Assembly: GCA_045641625.1 (NCBI GenBank)
Contig: JAZUHH010000079.1
Location: forward strand, 32,521-96,520
Length of the DNA stretch: 64,000 bases
Reading direction: 5' to 3'
Source of the DNA: UBA1723 sp045641625
GTDB lineage: Bacteria > Bacteroidota > Bacteroidia > Bacteroidales > Paludibacteraceae
This document shows positions 42,438 to 51,455 of this stretch, in pieces; positions within the stretch are counted from its first letter, which is position 1, and every line of letters begins with the position of its first letter. The position numbers and the translations under genes are program-made. The notes beneath the pieces were generated by a model. It was not told where the DNA came from. It did not search any database and worked only from the letters and a program-made list of their open reading frames with translations.

Positions 42438-42554
42438 TTATCCTTGACGTAACTTATACTTAGGATTTTTTTTGTTAATAACGTACAAACGTCCTTTTCT
42501 ACGTACAATTTTGCACTCAGGAGTACGTTTTTTGATAGAAGCCTTAACTTTCAT
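42438..42554 (-). CDS. rpmJ: 50S ribosomal protein L36 (zinc-free type)
   Basis: The 38-residue protein reads MKVKASIKKRTPECKIVRRK at its N terminus and ends YKLRQG. Of the C-C-C-H zinc ligands of E. coli L36 only C14 remains, so this is the zinc-independent form. Position between infA and rpsM is the usual one. It is too short for most ORF callers, but the start, stop and order are unambiguous. Confidence 0.95.
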   Translation of the reverse strand: MKVKASIKKRTPECKIVRRKGRLYVINKKNPKYKLRQG

Positions 42555-42561
42555 CTTATTA

Positions 42562-42780
42562 CTATTTGTATCTAAAAGCAATTCTTCCCTTCGACAAATC
42601 ATAAGGAGAAATTTCTACCCTTACCTTGTCTCCAGGCAAAATCTTAATATAATGCATTCGCATTTTTCCCGAAATGTGTGCTGTTAACTGGTGGCCGTTC
42701 TCTAACTCAACTTTAAACATTGCATTAGACAAGGCCTCCAATATAACACCATCTTGCTCAATAGCCGCCTGCTTAGCCAT
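42562..42780 (-). CDS. infA: Translation initiation factor IF-1
   Basis: The 72-residue OB-fold protein shows GVILEALSNAMFKVELENGH, HISGKMRMHYIKILPGDKV and SKGRIAFRYK. It blocks the A site during initiation. It lies 9 nt after secY. Confidence 0.97.
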   Translation of the reverse strand: MAKQAAIEQDGVILEALSNAMFKVELENGHQLTAHISGKMRMHYIKILPGDKVRVEISPYDLSKGRIAFRYK

Positions 42781-42789
42781 AATTACTAA

Positions 42790-44139
42790 TTAGATTGATT
42801 CTTGAGCAATAATTCCATTTCTTCCTCTAATCTGACCACCTTCCATTAGACCGTCATAGTGATGCATCAATAGATGACCCTCAACCTGCTGAAGAGTATC
42901 AAGAACTACTCCAACCATGATCAACAAAGAAGTACCACCAAAGAACTGTGCAAACTGTGGGTTTACATCGACTAGACCAGTTACTATAGAAGGCATAACT
43001 GCCAAAATAGCCAAGAAAATTGCACCTGGTAGAGTAATTTTAGACATAACGTCATCAATATACTCAGCTGTGTCAGCACCAGGATTTACTTTTGGTATGA
43101 AACCATCGTTACGCTTCAAATCCTCAGCCATATTCTGCGGTTGAATTGTAATAGCAGTATAGAAATAAGTGAAGAGTATAATCATGACAGCAAAGATCAA
43201 ATTATACTTCCAGCCTTGAATATCCATAAAGCTTTGAACGAACTGGACAGTTTCTTGACTTGCAACAAAAGGCAAAATTGCCAAAGGAATGAACATCAAT
43301 GCCTGAGCAAAGATAATTGGCATAACTCCAGCAGCATTAACCTTAAGAGGAATGTACTGACGAACACCTTCAACTCTCCTCGTTGCAGTTATCTGCTTTG
43401 CGTACTGTAAAGGAATACGACGAATACCCTGCACAAGCGCAATAGCCGCCATAATCAACACAAACAAAAGAACTAACTCAAGGAAGAACGTAATCAAACC
43501 TCCGCCATCACCATCAAGGGCCTTAACGAACTGTTTAACTATCGCACTTGGGAAACGAGCAAGAATACCGATCAAGATTATGAATGAAATACCATTACCA
43601 ACACCCTTGTCTGTAATTCTCTCTCCTAACCACATTACAAACATACTTCCTGCACACATCAAGATAACAGAGGAGATCATAAAGAACATGTTATTCTCTG
43701 CACCCTGCGGGAATGCCGCAGGTGACTGTAGCTTCAAGTTAACAAGGTAAGCAAAACCTTGAACCAAAAGAATGAATACAGTCAAGTATCTTGTGTACTG
43801 AGTAATCTTCTTGTGTCCGCTCTCACCTTCCTTCTGCTTTTTCTGGATTGCAGGAACTACAATTGTCAAAAGCTGAATTACAATGGAAGCCGAGATATAC
43901 GGCATAATACCAAGAGCAAAAATTGAAGCATTAGAGAAAGCACCTCCTGAGAACATATTCAAAAGGGACATAAGACCCTCTTTAGTCTGTGCTTCAAGAT
44001 TAAGTCCTTCCGGTATAATACCCGGAAGAACTATAAATGATCCAAAACGATATATAGTAACAAGAAGAATTGTAAAGAGAATTCTAGTTCTCAAATCTTC
44101 TATCTTCCAAATATTTTTTATCGTTTGAATTGCTTTCAT
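42790..44139 (-). CDS. secY: Preprotein translocase SecY
   Basis: The 449-residue channel protein with about ten membrane spans has the signatures YRFGSFIVLPGI and GVGNGISFIILIGI and the loop LQYAKQITATRRVEGVRQY. With SecE and SecG it forms the inner-membrane translocon. It overlaps rplO by 1 nt (TAATG), so the two are coupled. Confidence 0.98.
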   Translation of the reverse strand: MKAIQTIKNIWKIEDLRTRILFTILLVTIYRFGSFIVLPGIIPEGLNLEAQTKEGLMSLLNMFSGGAFSNASIFALGIMPYISASIVIQLLTIVVPAIQKKQKEGESGHKKITQYTRYLTVFILLVQGFAYLVNLKLQSPAAFPQGAENNMFFMISSVILMCAGSMFVMWLGERITDKGVGNGISFIILIGILARFPSAIVKQFVKALDGDGGGLITFFLELVLLFVLIMAAIALVQGIRRIPLQYAKQITATRRVEGVRQYIPLKVNAAGVMPIIFAQALMFIPLAILPFVASQETVQFVQSFMDIQGWKYNLIFAVMIILFTYFYTAITIQPQNMAEDLKRNDGFIPKVNPGADTAEYIDDVMSKITLPGAIFLAILAVMPSIVTGLVDVNPQFAQFFGGTSLLIMVGVVLDTLQQVEGHLLMHHYDGLMEGGQIRGRNGIIAQESI

Positions 44140-44591
44140 TACTTCTTGATTTCAACACTTCCGCCAGCAGCCTCGATAGCAGCAACAGCACTCTTAGAGA
44201 ATGCAGCAGCCTCTACCTTAACCTTAGCAGAAAGTGTTCCGTTACCCAAAACTTTGATATTATCAGAAGCACTAGCCAAACCGCAGCTAACAAGAAGCTC
44301 CTTATTAACTACATCCTGACCCTTAGCATCGCAAATTGCCTGTATATCAGACAAATTGATTGCCTTATATACATTTGGTCTGCAAACATGCATCTCACCA
44401 TACTTAGGAAGACGTCTCTGCAAAGGCATCTGACCACCCTCAAAACCTATCTTTCTTGAATAACCAGAACGTGACTTAGCACCTTTATGTCCTCTAGTAG
44501 ATGTTCCACCAAGTCCAGAACCAGGACCACGACCGATTCTCTTTCTAGTCTTAACAGAACCTAGAGCAGGTTTCAATGAACTTAAATCCAT
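44139..44591 (-). CDS. rplO: 50S ribosomal protein L15
   Basis: The 150-residue protein has the Gly/Arg-rich N terminus RIGRGPGSGLGGTSTRGHKGAKSR, of which the typical GxGxGxGxT region is visible, and the FEGGQMPLQRRLPKYG segment. It overlaps secY and follows rpmD by 12 nt. Confidence 0.97.
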   Translation of the reverse strand: MDLSSLKPALGSVKTRKRIGRGPGSGLGGTSTRGHKGAKSRSGYSRKIGFEGGQMPLQRRLPKYGEMHVCRPNVYKAINLSDIQAICDAKGQDVVNKELLVSCGLASASDNIKVLGNGTLSAKVKVEAAAFSKSAVAAIEAAGGSVEIKK

Positions 44592-44603
44592 AACTCTCTA
44601 TAA

Positions 44604-44780
44604 TTACTTAATTACAACCACTAGCTGCTTAACAGCGTTAACCATACCCAAAACAGAAGGTGTATCCTCAAGCTCAACTACTGCATTGATCTTCTTCAAA
44701 CCCAAAGCCTCAAGTGTAGCTTTCTGCTTCTTTGGACAACCAATCTTACTTCTAACTTGCTTAATTTTGATAGTAGCCAT
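44604..44780 (-). CDS. rpmD: 50S ribosomal protein L30
   Basis: The 58-residue protein was found by translating between rplO and rpsE: it begins MATIKIKQVRSKIGCPKKQK and ends AVKQLVVVIK. The L30 pattern (KIKQVRSxIG and LGLKKINAVVELEDTPSVLGMV) is clear. ATG at 44780, TAA at 44604. It is essential for the spc operon order rpsE-rpmD-rplO. Confidence 0.95.
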   Translation of the reverse strand: MATIKIKQVRSKIGCPKKQKATLEALGLKKINAVVELEDTPSVLGMVNAVKQLVVVIK

Positions 44781-44786
44781 AAGTAA

Positions 44787-45308
44787 TTATCCTTTAAAAA
44801 CTTTATCCATAGAAATACCTCTGTTCTGAGCAACTGTGTAAGGATCACGAAGCTCTGAAAGAGCCTTGATAGTAGCCTTAACCAAGTTGTGAGGGTTAGA
44901 AGAACCCTTAGACTTAGCAAGCACGTCTGTGATACCCACGCTCTCTAGAACAGCACGCATGGCACCTCCTGCCTTAACTCCTGTACCGTGAGATGCTGGC
45001 TTCAACAATACATCAGCACCACCGAACTTAGCAACTGTCTCGTGAGGGATAGAACCCTTAAGAACAGGAACCTTAACAACGTTCTTCTTTGCTGACTCTA
45101 CAGCCTTAGCGATTGCTGCAGTTACCTCACTTGCCTTACCAAGTCCGTAACCAACAACACCAGCCTCATTACCAACAACAACGATAGCTGCAAAACTGAA
45201 TGCACGACCTCCCTTAGTAACCTTAGTTACACGGTTGATGGCAACCAATCTATCCTTAAGCTCTACATCAGAGCTAGATGCCTTGATATTCTTAGTATCT
45301 ACTGCCAT
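44787..45308 (-). CDS. rpsE: 30S ribosomal protein S5
   Basis: The 173-residue protein has the conserved RVTKVTKGGRAFSFAAIVVVGN and the GTGVKAGGAMRAVLESVGI segment. It helps tRNA selection accuracy. It lies 5 nt after rplR. Confidence 0.97.
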   Translation of the reverse strand: MAVDTKNIKASSSDVELKDRLVAINRVTKVTKGGRAFSFAAIVVVGNEAGVVGYGLGKASEVTAAIAKAVESAKKNVVKVPVLKGSIPHETVAKFGGADVLLKPASHGTGVKAGGAMRAVLESVGITDVLAKSKGSSNPHNLVKATIKALSELRDPYTVAQNRGISMDKVFKG

Positions 45309-45313
45309 AACAA

Positions 45314-45658
45314 TTAAAATTTAAGACCACCGTTACGAGCAGCGTCAGCCAACTCCTTGATACGTCCATGATACAAATAACCATTTCTATCAAAGACTAC
45401 CTCTGAGATACCAGCCTCGATAGCCTTCTTTGCAATAACCTCACCTACCTTAGCAGCCTGCTCCTTCTTAGTAACCTTGTCAGTTAGCTTAAGAGATGAA
45501 GCAGAAACAATAGTAGCACCCTTCTGATCGTCAACAACCTGAACATAGATCTGCTTGTTGCTTCTGAACACAGTCATACGAGGTCTTGAAGCAGTACCAG
45601 AAACCTTACTTCTAATACTCTTCTTTATCTTGATTCTTCTAAGATTTTTATCTGTCAT
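45314..45658 (-). CDS. rplR: 50S ribosomal protein L18
   Basis: The 114-residue protein shows SRPRMTVFRSNKQIYVQVVDD and the C-terminal DRNGYLYHGRIKELADAAR. It binds 5S rRNA with L5 and L25. It lies 18 nt after rplF. Confidence 0.97.
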   Translation of the reverse strand: MTDKNLRRIKIKKSIRSKVSGTASRPRMTVFRSNKQIYVQVVDDQKGATIVSASSLKLTDKVTKKEQAAKVGEVIAKKAIEAGISEVVFDRNGYLYHGRIKELADAARNGGLKF

Positions 45659-45676
45659 AACAAATAATAATTAATG

Positions 45677-46231
45677 TTACTTAGCACCAGCAGACTTACC
45701 AGCCTTTCTTCTGATCTGCTCACCGACAAACTTAATACCCTTACCCTTGTAAGGCTCTGGCTTACGGAATGAGCGAATCTTAGCGCAAACCTGACCAAGT
45801 AGCTGCTTATCGCAACTCTCAAGAATTACAATTGGATTCTGGTTCTTCTCACTCTTAGTCTCAATCTTGATCTCTGAAGGCAACTGCAAGAAAATTGCGT
45901 GTGTGTAACCCAAAGAGAACTCGATTGTCTGTCCCTGATTAGAAACACGGTATCCAACTCCGACCAACTCTAGAGTCTTACGATAACCCTCTGTAACACC
46001 AACAACCATATTGTTGACTAGCGCACGATAAAGACCATGCTTAGAACGATGCTCGGCATCTTCAGAAGATCTATTGAAAGAAATCTGGCCATCCTCAACC
46101 TTAACGTCAATTGATGGATCAATCCACTGAGACAACTCTCCTTTTGAACCCTTTACAGCGATTACATTATCCTTGAAAGATACAGTAACACCAGAAGGAA
46201 TGCTGATTGGCAACTTACCTATTCTTGACAT
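45677..46231 (-). CDS. rplF: 50S ribosomal protein L6
   Basis: The 184-residue protein begins MSRIGKLPISIPSGVTVSF and ends with the conserved PEPYKGKGIKFVGEQIRRKAGKS. It binds near the sarcin-ricin loop and GTPase centre. It follows rpsH by 15 nt. Confidence 0.97.
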   Translation of the reverse strand: MSRIGKLPISIPSGVTVSFKDNVIAVKGSKGELSQWIDPSIDVKVEDGQISFNRSSEDAEHRSKHGLYRALVNNMVVGVTEGYRKTLELVGVGYRVSNQGQTIEFSLGYTHAIFLQLPSEIKIETKSEKNQNPIVILESCDKQLLGQVCAKIRSFRKPEPYKGKGIKFVGEQIRRKAGKSAGAK

Positions 46232-46246
46232 TTCTTATACCTCCCA

Positions 46247-46642
46247 TTAATAAACGTAACACAATACTTCACCACCAACTTTAAGGTCACGAGCCTCCTT
46301 ATCAGTCATGACACCCTTAGATGTAGATACGATAGCAATACCTAGACCGTTCAAAACCTTTGGCATTTCCTTGTAACCTACATACTTACGCAAACCTGGA
46401 GTAGAAACTCTAACCAAGTTCTTAATTGCGTTAACCTTGTTGACTGCGTCATACTTCAAGGCAATCTTGATTGAACCCTGAGGACCCTCCTCAACAAACT
46501 TGTAATTCAAGATATAGCCCTTGTCAAGCAATATCTTTGTGATCTCCTTTTTAAGATTAGAAGCAGGAACATCGAGCACTCTGTGATTAGCTCTAATAGC
46601 ATTCCTCATTCTAGTCAAAAAATCTGCTATTGGATCTGTCAT
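46247..46642 (-). CDS. rpsH: 30S ribosomal protein S8
   Basis: The 131-residue protein has DPIADFLTRMRNAIRANH at its N terminus and VLNGLGIAIVSTSKGVMTD and EVLCYVY at the C terminus. In E. coli it binds 16S helix 21 and represses its operon. The 56-nt gap to rpsN has a small hairpin TCAGG-n4-CCTGA, too weak to call a site. Confidence 0.97.
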   Translation of the reverse strand: MTDPIADFLTRMRNAIRANHRVLDVPASNLKKEITKILLDKGYILNYKFVEEGPQGSIKIALKYDAVNKVNAIKNLVRVSTPGLRKYVGYKEMPKVLNGLGIAIVSTSKGVMTDKEARDLKVGGEVLCYVY

Positions 46643-46698
46643 AAAAAATTAATTAAATTGATCAGGTAACCCTGACAATATTTAAACTAAAAAAATTA

Positions 46699-46968
46699 TT
46701 ACCAACTTGCCTTCTTAACGCCAGGGATAAGACCAGCTGAAGCCATCTCACGGAACTGAATTCTCGAGATACCGAACTGACGCATGTAACCCTTTGGTCT
46801 TCCAGTAAGCTTACAACGATTGTGAAGTCTTACAGGAGAAGCGTTCTTTGGTAGGTTCTGAAGTTCCTCATATCTACCCTCGGCCTTCAACTGAGCACGT
46901 TTCTCAGCGTATCTAGCGCAAAGCTTAGCTCGCTTTACCTCGCGAGCTTTCATTGATTCTTTTGCCAT
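46699..46968 (-). CDS. rpsN: 30S ribosomal protein S14 (zinc-free type)
   Basis: The 89-residue protein is the long form without the CxxC...CxxC zinc site (only C17 and C52 occur). C-terminal motif LHNRCKLTGRPKGYMRQFGISR is typical. It parallels the zinc-free L36 in the same operon. Confidence 0.97.
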   Translation of the reverse strand: MAKESMKAREVKRAKLCARYAEKRAQLKAEGRYEELQNLPKNASPVRLHNRCKLTGRPKGYMRQFGISRIQFREMASAGLIPGVKKASW

Positions 46969-46976
46969 TATCTAAA

Positions 46977-47519
46977 TTACTTTTTAAATGGTAATCCAAA
47001 TTCCTTCAACAAAGCAAAACCTTCCTCATCAGTAGCAGCTGATGTAACGAAAGTAATGTTCATTCCCAAAAGCTTTGAGATAGAATCGATGTTGATCTCA
47101 GGGAAGATAATCTGCTCAGTAACACCAAGTGTATAATTACCTCTACCATCAAGCTTAGACTGTATACCGTTGAAGTCACGGATACGAGGAAGGACAACAC
47201 GTATAAGTCTCTCAAGGAACTCATACATTCTCTCTCTTCTCAAAGTAACTCGAACACCGATAGGCATTTTCTTTCTCAACTTAAAGTTAGAGATATCCTT
47301 CTTTGAAAGAGTAGGAACAGCCTTCTGACCAGTGATAGCAGTAAGCTCATTGATAGCAATCTCAATAACCTTCTTATCTGCTACAGCCTCACCTAGACCC
47401 TGATTGATAACGATCTTCTCTAGAACTGGAACCTGCATTACTGACTTGTAACCAAACTCCTTCATAAGAGCAGGAACGATACGCTCCTTGTACTCCTGCT
47501 TTAAACTAGCTGTATTCAT
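46977..47519 (-). CDS. rplE: 50S ribosomal protein L5
   Basis: The 180-residue protein shows KIVINQGLGEAVADKK and the FLERLIRVVLPRIRDFNGI segment. It binds 5S rRNA and bridges to S13. It overlaps rplX by 1 nt. Confidence 0.97.
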   Translation of the reverse strand: MNTASLKQEYKERIVPALMKEFGYKSVMQVPVLEKIVINQGLGEAVADKKVIEIAINELTAITGQKAVPTLSKKDISNFKLRKKMPIGVRVTLRRERMYEFLERLIRVVLPRIRDFNGIQSKLDGRGNYTLGVTEQIIFPEINIDSISKLLGMNITFVTSAATDEEGFALLKEFGLPFKK

Positions 47520-47836
47520 TATTTGATAACCTCCCCTGACTTTTTAGCGACACGAACTTTCTTGCCGTCAATAAGTTTAACACCAATACGTGTAGGCTTA
47601 CCAGACTTAGGATCTACCAAGTTAAGATTAGAGACGTGAATAGCAGCCTCTTTCTTAACGATACCACCCTGAGGATTCTGAGCGCTTGGCTTAACATTCT
47701 TAGAAACAACGTTAATACCCTCTACGATAGCACGATTAGCGTCTACCAATACAGAAAGCACCTTTCCTGTCTTACCCTTGTCCTTACCTGCAAGAACGTA
47801 AACCAAGTCACCCTTCTTAATATGTAACTTACCCAT
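47519..47836 (-). CDS. rplX: 50S ribosomal protein L24
   Basis: The 105-residue KOW-domain protein starts MGKLHIKKGDLVYVLAGKDK. An in-frame ATG at 47854 overlaps the rplN stop (TAATG) and adds six residues. The ATG at 47836 matches the family start, while the overlap start would give tighter coupling; I chose the family start. It nucleates 50S assembly. Confidence 0.9.
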   Translation of the reverse strand: MGKLHIKKGDLVYVLAGKDKGKTGKVLSVLVDANRAIVEGINVVSKNVKPSAQNPQGGIVKKEAAIHVSNLNLVDPKSGKPTRIGVKLIDGKKVRVAKKSGEVIK

Positions 47837-47853
47837 TACCTTACTTTTTAACA

Positions 47854-48219
47854 TTATAGAACTTCAGGAGCCAAAGAAACAATCTTCATATTAGTAGCAC
47901 GAAGCTCACGAGCAACAGGACCGAAAATACGGCTAGCTCTCATCTCTCCTGCACCATTCAATAGAACGCAAGCGTTATCATCGAAACGGATGTAAGAACC
48001 ATCTGCACGGCGTACCTCTTTCTTAGTACGAACAACGATAGCCTTAGAAACCGCACCCTTCTTCATATCACTAGAAGGGATAACACTCTTTACAGTCACA
48101 ACAATAATATCACCTACAGTGGCATATCTTTTCTTAGTACCACCTAGAACGCGGATACACAATGCCTCTTTACCGCCACTGTTATCTGCTATTGTCAATC
48201 TTGATTCTTGCTGTATCAT
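47854..48219 (-). CDS. rplN: 50S ribosomal protein L14
   Basis: The 121-residue protein has MIQQESRLTIADNSGGKEAL, GTKKRYATVGDIIVVTVKSV and the C-terminal RIFGPVARELRATNMKI. It contacts the 30S subunit and the ribosome-silencing factor RsfS. It lies 5 nt after rpsQ. Confidence 0.97.
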   Translation of the reverse strand: MIQQESRLTIADNSGGKEALCIRVLGGTKKRYATVGDIIVVTVKSVIPSSDMKKGAVSKAIVVRTKKEVRRADGSYIRFDDNACVLLNGAGEMRASRIFGPVARELRATNMKIVSLAPEVL

Positions 48220-48224
48220 AACTA

Positions 48225-48476
48225 CTACTTAGCTCTTTCAACAATTGAAACTAATCTCCATCTCTTTGTTTTGCTCAAAGGACGAGTCTCCATGATTCTG
48301 ACAACATCACCAATATTGCACTCGTTCTTCTCATCGTGAGCATGGTACTTCTTAGTCTTGTTGACAAACTTCTGATAAATTGGATGCTTCTCCTTCCACT
48401 TAATAGCAACTGTGATAGTCTTATCCATCTTGTTGCTAGAAACAACACCCTGTCTCTCTTTTCTTAAATTTCTCAT
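48225..48476 (-). CDS. rpsQ: 30S ribosomal protein S17
   Basis: The 83-residue OB-fold protein shows KERQGVVSSNKMDKTITVAI and RIMETRPLSKTKRWRLV. It binds the 5' domain of 16S rRNA. It lies 17 nt after rpmC. Confidence 0.97.
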   Translation of the reverse strand: MRNLRKERQGVVSSNKMDKTITVAIKWKEKHPIYQKFVNKTKKYHAHDEKNECNIGDVVRIMETRPLSKTKRWRLVSIVERAK

Positions 48477-48493
48477 TTTCTCAAACTCTAAAT

Positions 48494-48691
48494 TTACTTA
48501 GCATTTGACTCGTTCTGGCTCAAAATAGTCTTCATACGTGCGATATCGCGACGAAGAGTTCTGATCTGAGATGAATTCTGCAAGGGAGTGATCGCATGGT
48601 CAAGACGCATACGATTCAATCTAGCCTCTTCAGCAACCAACTTCTCTTGAAGCTCTTTGCTTGACAAATTCTTAATATCTGCTACCTTCAT
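48494..48691 (-). CDS. rpmC: 50S ribosomal protein L29
   Basis: The 65-residue helical hairpin protein has MKVADIKNLSSKELQEKL and QIRTLRRDIARMKTIL. It lies near the exit tunnel with L23. It is 2 nt downstream of rplP. Confidence 0.96.
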   Translation of the reverse strand: MKVADIKNLSSKELQEKLVAEEARLNRMRLDHAITPLQNSSQIRTLRRDIARMKTILSQNESNAK

Positions 48692-48693
48692 AA

Positions 48694-49128
48694 TTATGCA
48701 TTTTGATTTGAAGCATCATAGTCACGACGTACCACGAACTTAGTAGTTACAGGCAACTTCTGAGCTCCTAGGCGAAGAGCCTCCTTTGCAATCTCAAAAG
48801 GAACACCCTCTACCTCAATTAGAATTCTACCTGGAGTTACGCTAGCAACGAAACCTTCAGGATTACCCTTACCCTTACCCATACGTACGTCAGCAGGTTT
48901 CTTAGTGATTGGTTTGTCAGGGAAAACTCTGATCCAAATCTGACCTTGACGCTGCATGTATCTTGTGACAGCCACACGAGCCGCCTCAATCTGGCGACCT
49001 GTAATCCACTTAGTACCTAGAACCTTGATACCAAAAGAACCAAAAGCCAATTGATCACCGCGGTGTGCAATACCCTTTGCACGGCCCTTCTGCTGTCTTC
49101 TAAACTTAGTTTTCTTAGGTTGTAACAT
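48694..49128 (-). CDS. rplP: 50S ribosomal protein L16
   Basis: The 144-residue protein has MLQPKKTKFRRQQKGRAKG, then RQIEAARVAVTRYMQRQGQIW and GKGKGNPEGFVA. It organises the A-site tRNA region of the 50S subunit. Confidence 0.97.
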   Translation of the reverse strand: MLQPKKTKFRRQQKGRAKGIAHRGDQLAFGSFGIKVLGTKWITGRQIEAARVAVTRYMQRQGQIWIRVFPDKPITKKPADVRMGKGKGNPEGFVASVTPGRILIEVEGVPFEIAKEALRLGAQKLPVTTKFVVRRDYDASNQNA

Positions 49129-49148
49129 CTTACTTCTGAATTAAAGTC

Positions 49149-49883
49149 TTAAACAGATTGTTTCTTTCTACGCTTGAAACCACCCTTGTTTCCAGCAGGA
49201 GCATTATTAGCGCGGTAACCTTCCTTAGCAGAAGTGAAATTCTGAGAAAGGTCCTTCTTACCATAAACCTCACCACGGCAAATCCATACCTTAACACCGA
49301 TAATACCTACCTTAGTCAAAGCCTCAGTCTGAGCATAGTCGATATCAGCACGGAAAGTGTGAAGAGGAGTACGACCCTCTTTATACATCTCTGAACGAGC
49401 CATTTCAGCACCGTTTAGACGACCAGAAACCTGTACCTTGATACCCTCAGCACCAAGCTTCATAGTAGAAGTGATAGCCATCTTAGTAGCACGACGATAA
49501 GCTATCTTACCCTCAATCTGACGAGCAATGTTATTAGCAACGATAACAGCATCAAGCTCAGGACGCTTAACTTCAAAAATGTTGATCTGAACATCCTTAT
49601 CAGTGATCTTCTTCAACTCCTCGTTTAGCTTCTCTACCTCAGCACCGTTCTTACCGATAATGATACCAGGCTTTGCAGTGCAGATAGTGATAGTAACAAG
49701 CTTAAGTGTACGCTCGATAACAATTCTCGAGACACTAGCCTTAGCAAGACGCTCACCAAGATACTGACGAATCTTAGAATCCTCAAGGATTAGATCGCCG
49801 TACTTTCTTCCGCCATACCAATTAGAATCCCAACCTCTTACAATACCTAGACGATTGGCTACTGGATTAACTTTCTGTCCCAT
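49149..49883 (-). CDS. rpsC: 30S ribosomal protein S3
   Basis: The 244-residue protein begins MGQKVNPVANRLGIVRGWDS and has the KH-domain GKNGAEVEKLNEEL and the GRLNGAEMARSEMYKEGRTP loop. It has a helicase-like role at the mRNA entry tunnel. It lies 5 nt after rplV. Confidence 0.97.
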   Translation of the reverse strand: MGQKVNPVANRLGIVRGWDSNWYGGRKYGDLILEDSKIRQYLGERLAKASVSRIVIERTLKLVTITICTAKPGIIIGKNGAEVEKLNEELKKITDKDVQINIFEVKRPELDAVIVANNIARQIEGKIAYRRATKMAITSTMKLGAEGIKVQVSGRLNGAEMARSEMYKEGRTPLHTFRADIDYAQTEALTKVGIIGVKVWICRGEVYGKKDLSQNFTSAKEGYRANNAPAGNKGGFKRRKKQSV

Positions 49884-49888
49884 CTTGC

Positions 49889-50296
49889 TTAGTCGTTTAC
49901 TTTGTTAGCGATAGCGTCTACATAAATAGTTACATGATTCGAACGCTTACGAATTCTGTAACCTCTACCCTGTGGAGCTGGACGAAGTCTCTTAAGCTGA
50001 CGAGCTGAATCAACAAAGATGTTAGAAACATAAAGCTCACCGCTCTCGGCCTTCTTCTCATTCTTCTGCTCCCAATTAGCAATAGCAGAGCGAAGAAGCT
50101 TCTCAAGCTTGATAGAACACTCCTTAGTAGAGTATCTAAGCACGCTCATAGCTCTGTATGCCTCCATACCACGCACAAGGTCAGCAACAAGACGCATCTT
50201 GCGTGGAGAAGTAGGAACATCATTCAACTTAGCGAAATAAAGAGACTTGTTGTTCTCTTTTCTTCCTTCAGCTGATATTCTTTTTCTTGAACCCAT
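49889..50296 (-). CDS. rplV: 50S ribosomal protein L22
   Basis: The 135-residue protein includes TSPRKMRLVADLVRG, then the hairpin segment RLRPAPQGRGYRIRKRSNHV, which lines the exit tunnel. It follows rpsS by 37 nt. Confidence 0.96.
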   Translation of the reverse strand: MGSRKRISAEGRKENNKSLYFAKLNDVPTSPRKMRLVADLVRGMEAYRAMSVLRYSTKECSIKLEKLLRSAIANWEQKNEKKAESGELYVSNIFVDSARQLKRLRPAPQGRGYRIRKRSNHVTIYVDAIANKVND

Positions 50297-50333
50297 TTGT
50301 TTTTCTCGAACTTTTAATTAATTCTAATCACGA

Positions 50334-50603
50334 TTACTTCTTCTTATTACCACCGTGACCTCTAAAGTTACGTGTTAGAGAGAACTCGCCAAGCTTATGA
50401 CCTACCATGTTCTCAGTAACAAAAACCGGAATAAACTTATTTCCGTTGTGAACTGCAATAGTATGACCGACAAAGTCAGGAGATATCATTGAAGCTCTAG
50501 CCCATGTCTTGACAACAGCCTTCTTGCCTGACTCGTTCATAGCAAGAACCTTCTTCTCAAGCTTAAGATTGATATATGGACCTTTTTTTAATGATCTACT
50601 CAT
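50334..50603 (-). CDS. rpsS: 30S ribosomal protein S19
   Basis: The 89-residue protein starts MSRSLKKGPYINLKLEKKV and includes TWARASMISPDFVGHTIAVH and GHKLGEFSLTRNFRGH. It is in the head of the 30S subunit next to S13. Confidence 0.97.
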   Translation of the reverse strand: MSRSLKKGPYINLKLEKKVLAMNESGKKAVVKTWARASMISPDFVGHTIAVHNGNKFIPVFVTENMVGHKLGEFSLTRNFRGHGGNKKK

Positions 50604-50622
50604 AAAAAATACTCTAAATCAA

Positions 50623-51447
50623 TTATTTCTTTCTTCTCTCAATGATGTACTTATCAGAAGCCTTCTTAGGAGATCTAGTCTTGTAGCCCTTAGCCAATAG
50701 ACCCTTACGAGATCTAGGGTGACCTCCAGACTGACGACCTTCACCACCACCCATTGGGTGATCAACTGGATTCATAACTACGGCACGAGTACGAGGACGG
50801 CGGCCCAACCAACGAGAACGTCCAGCCTTACCAGAAGACTCTAGAGCGTGGTCTGAGTTACCTACTGTACCGATAGTTGCCTTACAAGTACATAATATCA
50901 TACGAGTCTCTCCTGAAGGAAGCTTAACGATAGCATACTTACCCTCACGAGAAGTTAATTGAGCAAAAGTACCTGCAGAACGAACAAGGGCAGCACCCTG
51001 ACCTGGACGAAGCTCCAAGTTGTGGATCACAGTACCCAATGGAATGTTCTGCAAAGGAAGTGCATTACCAACCTCTGGCGCAGCTTCAGCACCTGAAAGA
51101 ATAGTCTGACCTACCTGAAGTCCACTTGGTGCAAGAATGTAGCGCTTCTCACCATCAGCGTAGAACAAAAGAGCAATACGAGCTGAACGATTTGGATCGT
51201 ACTCGATTGTCTTTACAACTGCTGGCACACCATCTTTCTCTCTTCTAAAATCAATTACTCTGTACTTTCTCTTGTGTCCTCCACCGATGTAACGCATTGT
51301 CATCTTACCGACGTTGTTGCGACCACCAGTCTTTCTCATTCCCTTTACAAGAGATTTTTCTGGAGCGCTTGAGGTAATTGTCTCAAACGCGCCAATAACT
51401 TTGTGTCTCTGCCCCGGTGTTGTGGGCTTGAATTTACGAACAGCCAT
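50623..51447 (-). CDS. rplB: 50S ribosomal protein L2
   Basis: The 274-residue protein has MAVRKFKPTTPGQRHK, RNNVGKMTMRYIGGGHKRKY and the highly conserved C-terminal MNPVDHPMGGGEGRQSGG. It is required for subunit association and peptidyl transfer. It starts 8 nt after rplW. Confidence 0.98.
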   Translation of the reverse strand: MAVRKFKPTTPGQRHKVIGAFETITSSAPEKSLVKGMRKTGGRNNVGKMTMRYIGGGHKRKYRVIDFRREKDGVPAVVKTIEYDPNRSARIALLFYADGEKRYILAPSGLQVGQTILSGAEAAPEVGNALPLQNIPLGTVIHNLELRPGQGAALVRSAGTFAQLTSREGKYAIVKLPSGETRMILCTCKATIGTVGNSDHALESSGKAGRSRWLGRRPRTRAVVMNPVDHPMGGGEGRQSGGHPRSRKGLLAKGYKTRSPKKASDKYIIERRKK

Positions 51448-51455
51448 TTTTTATA

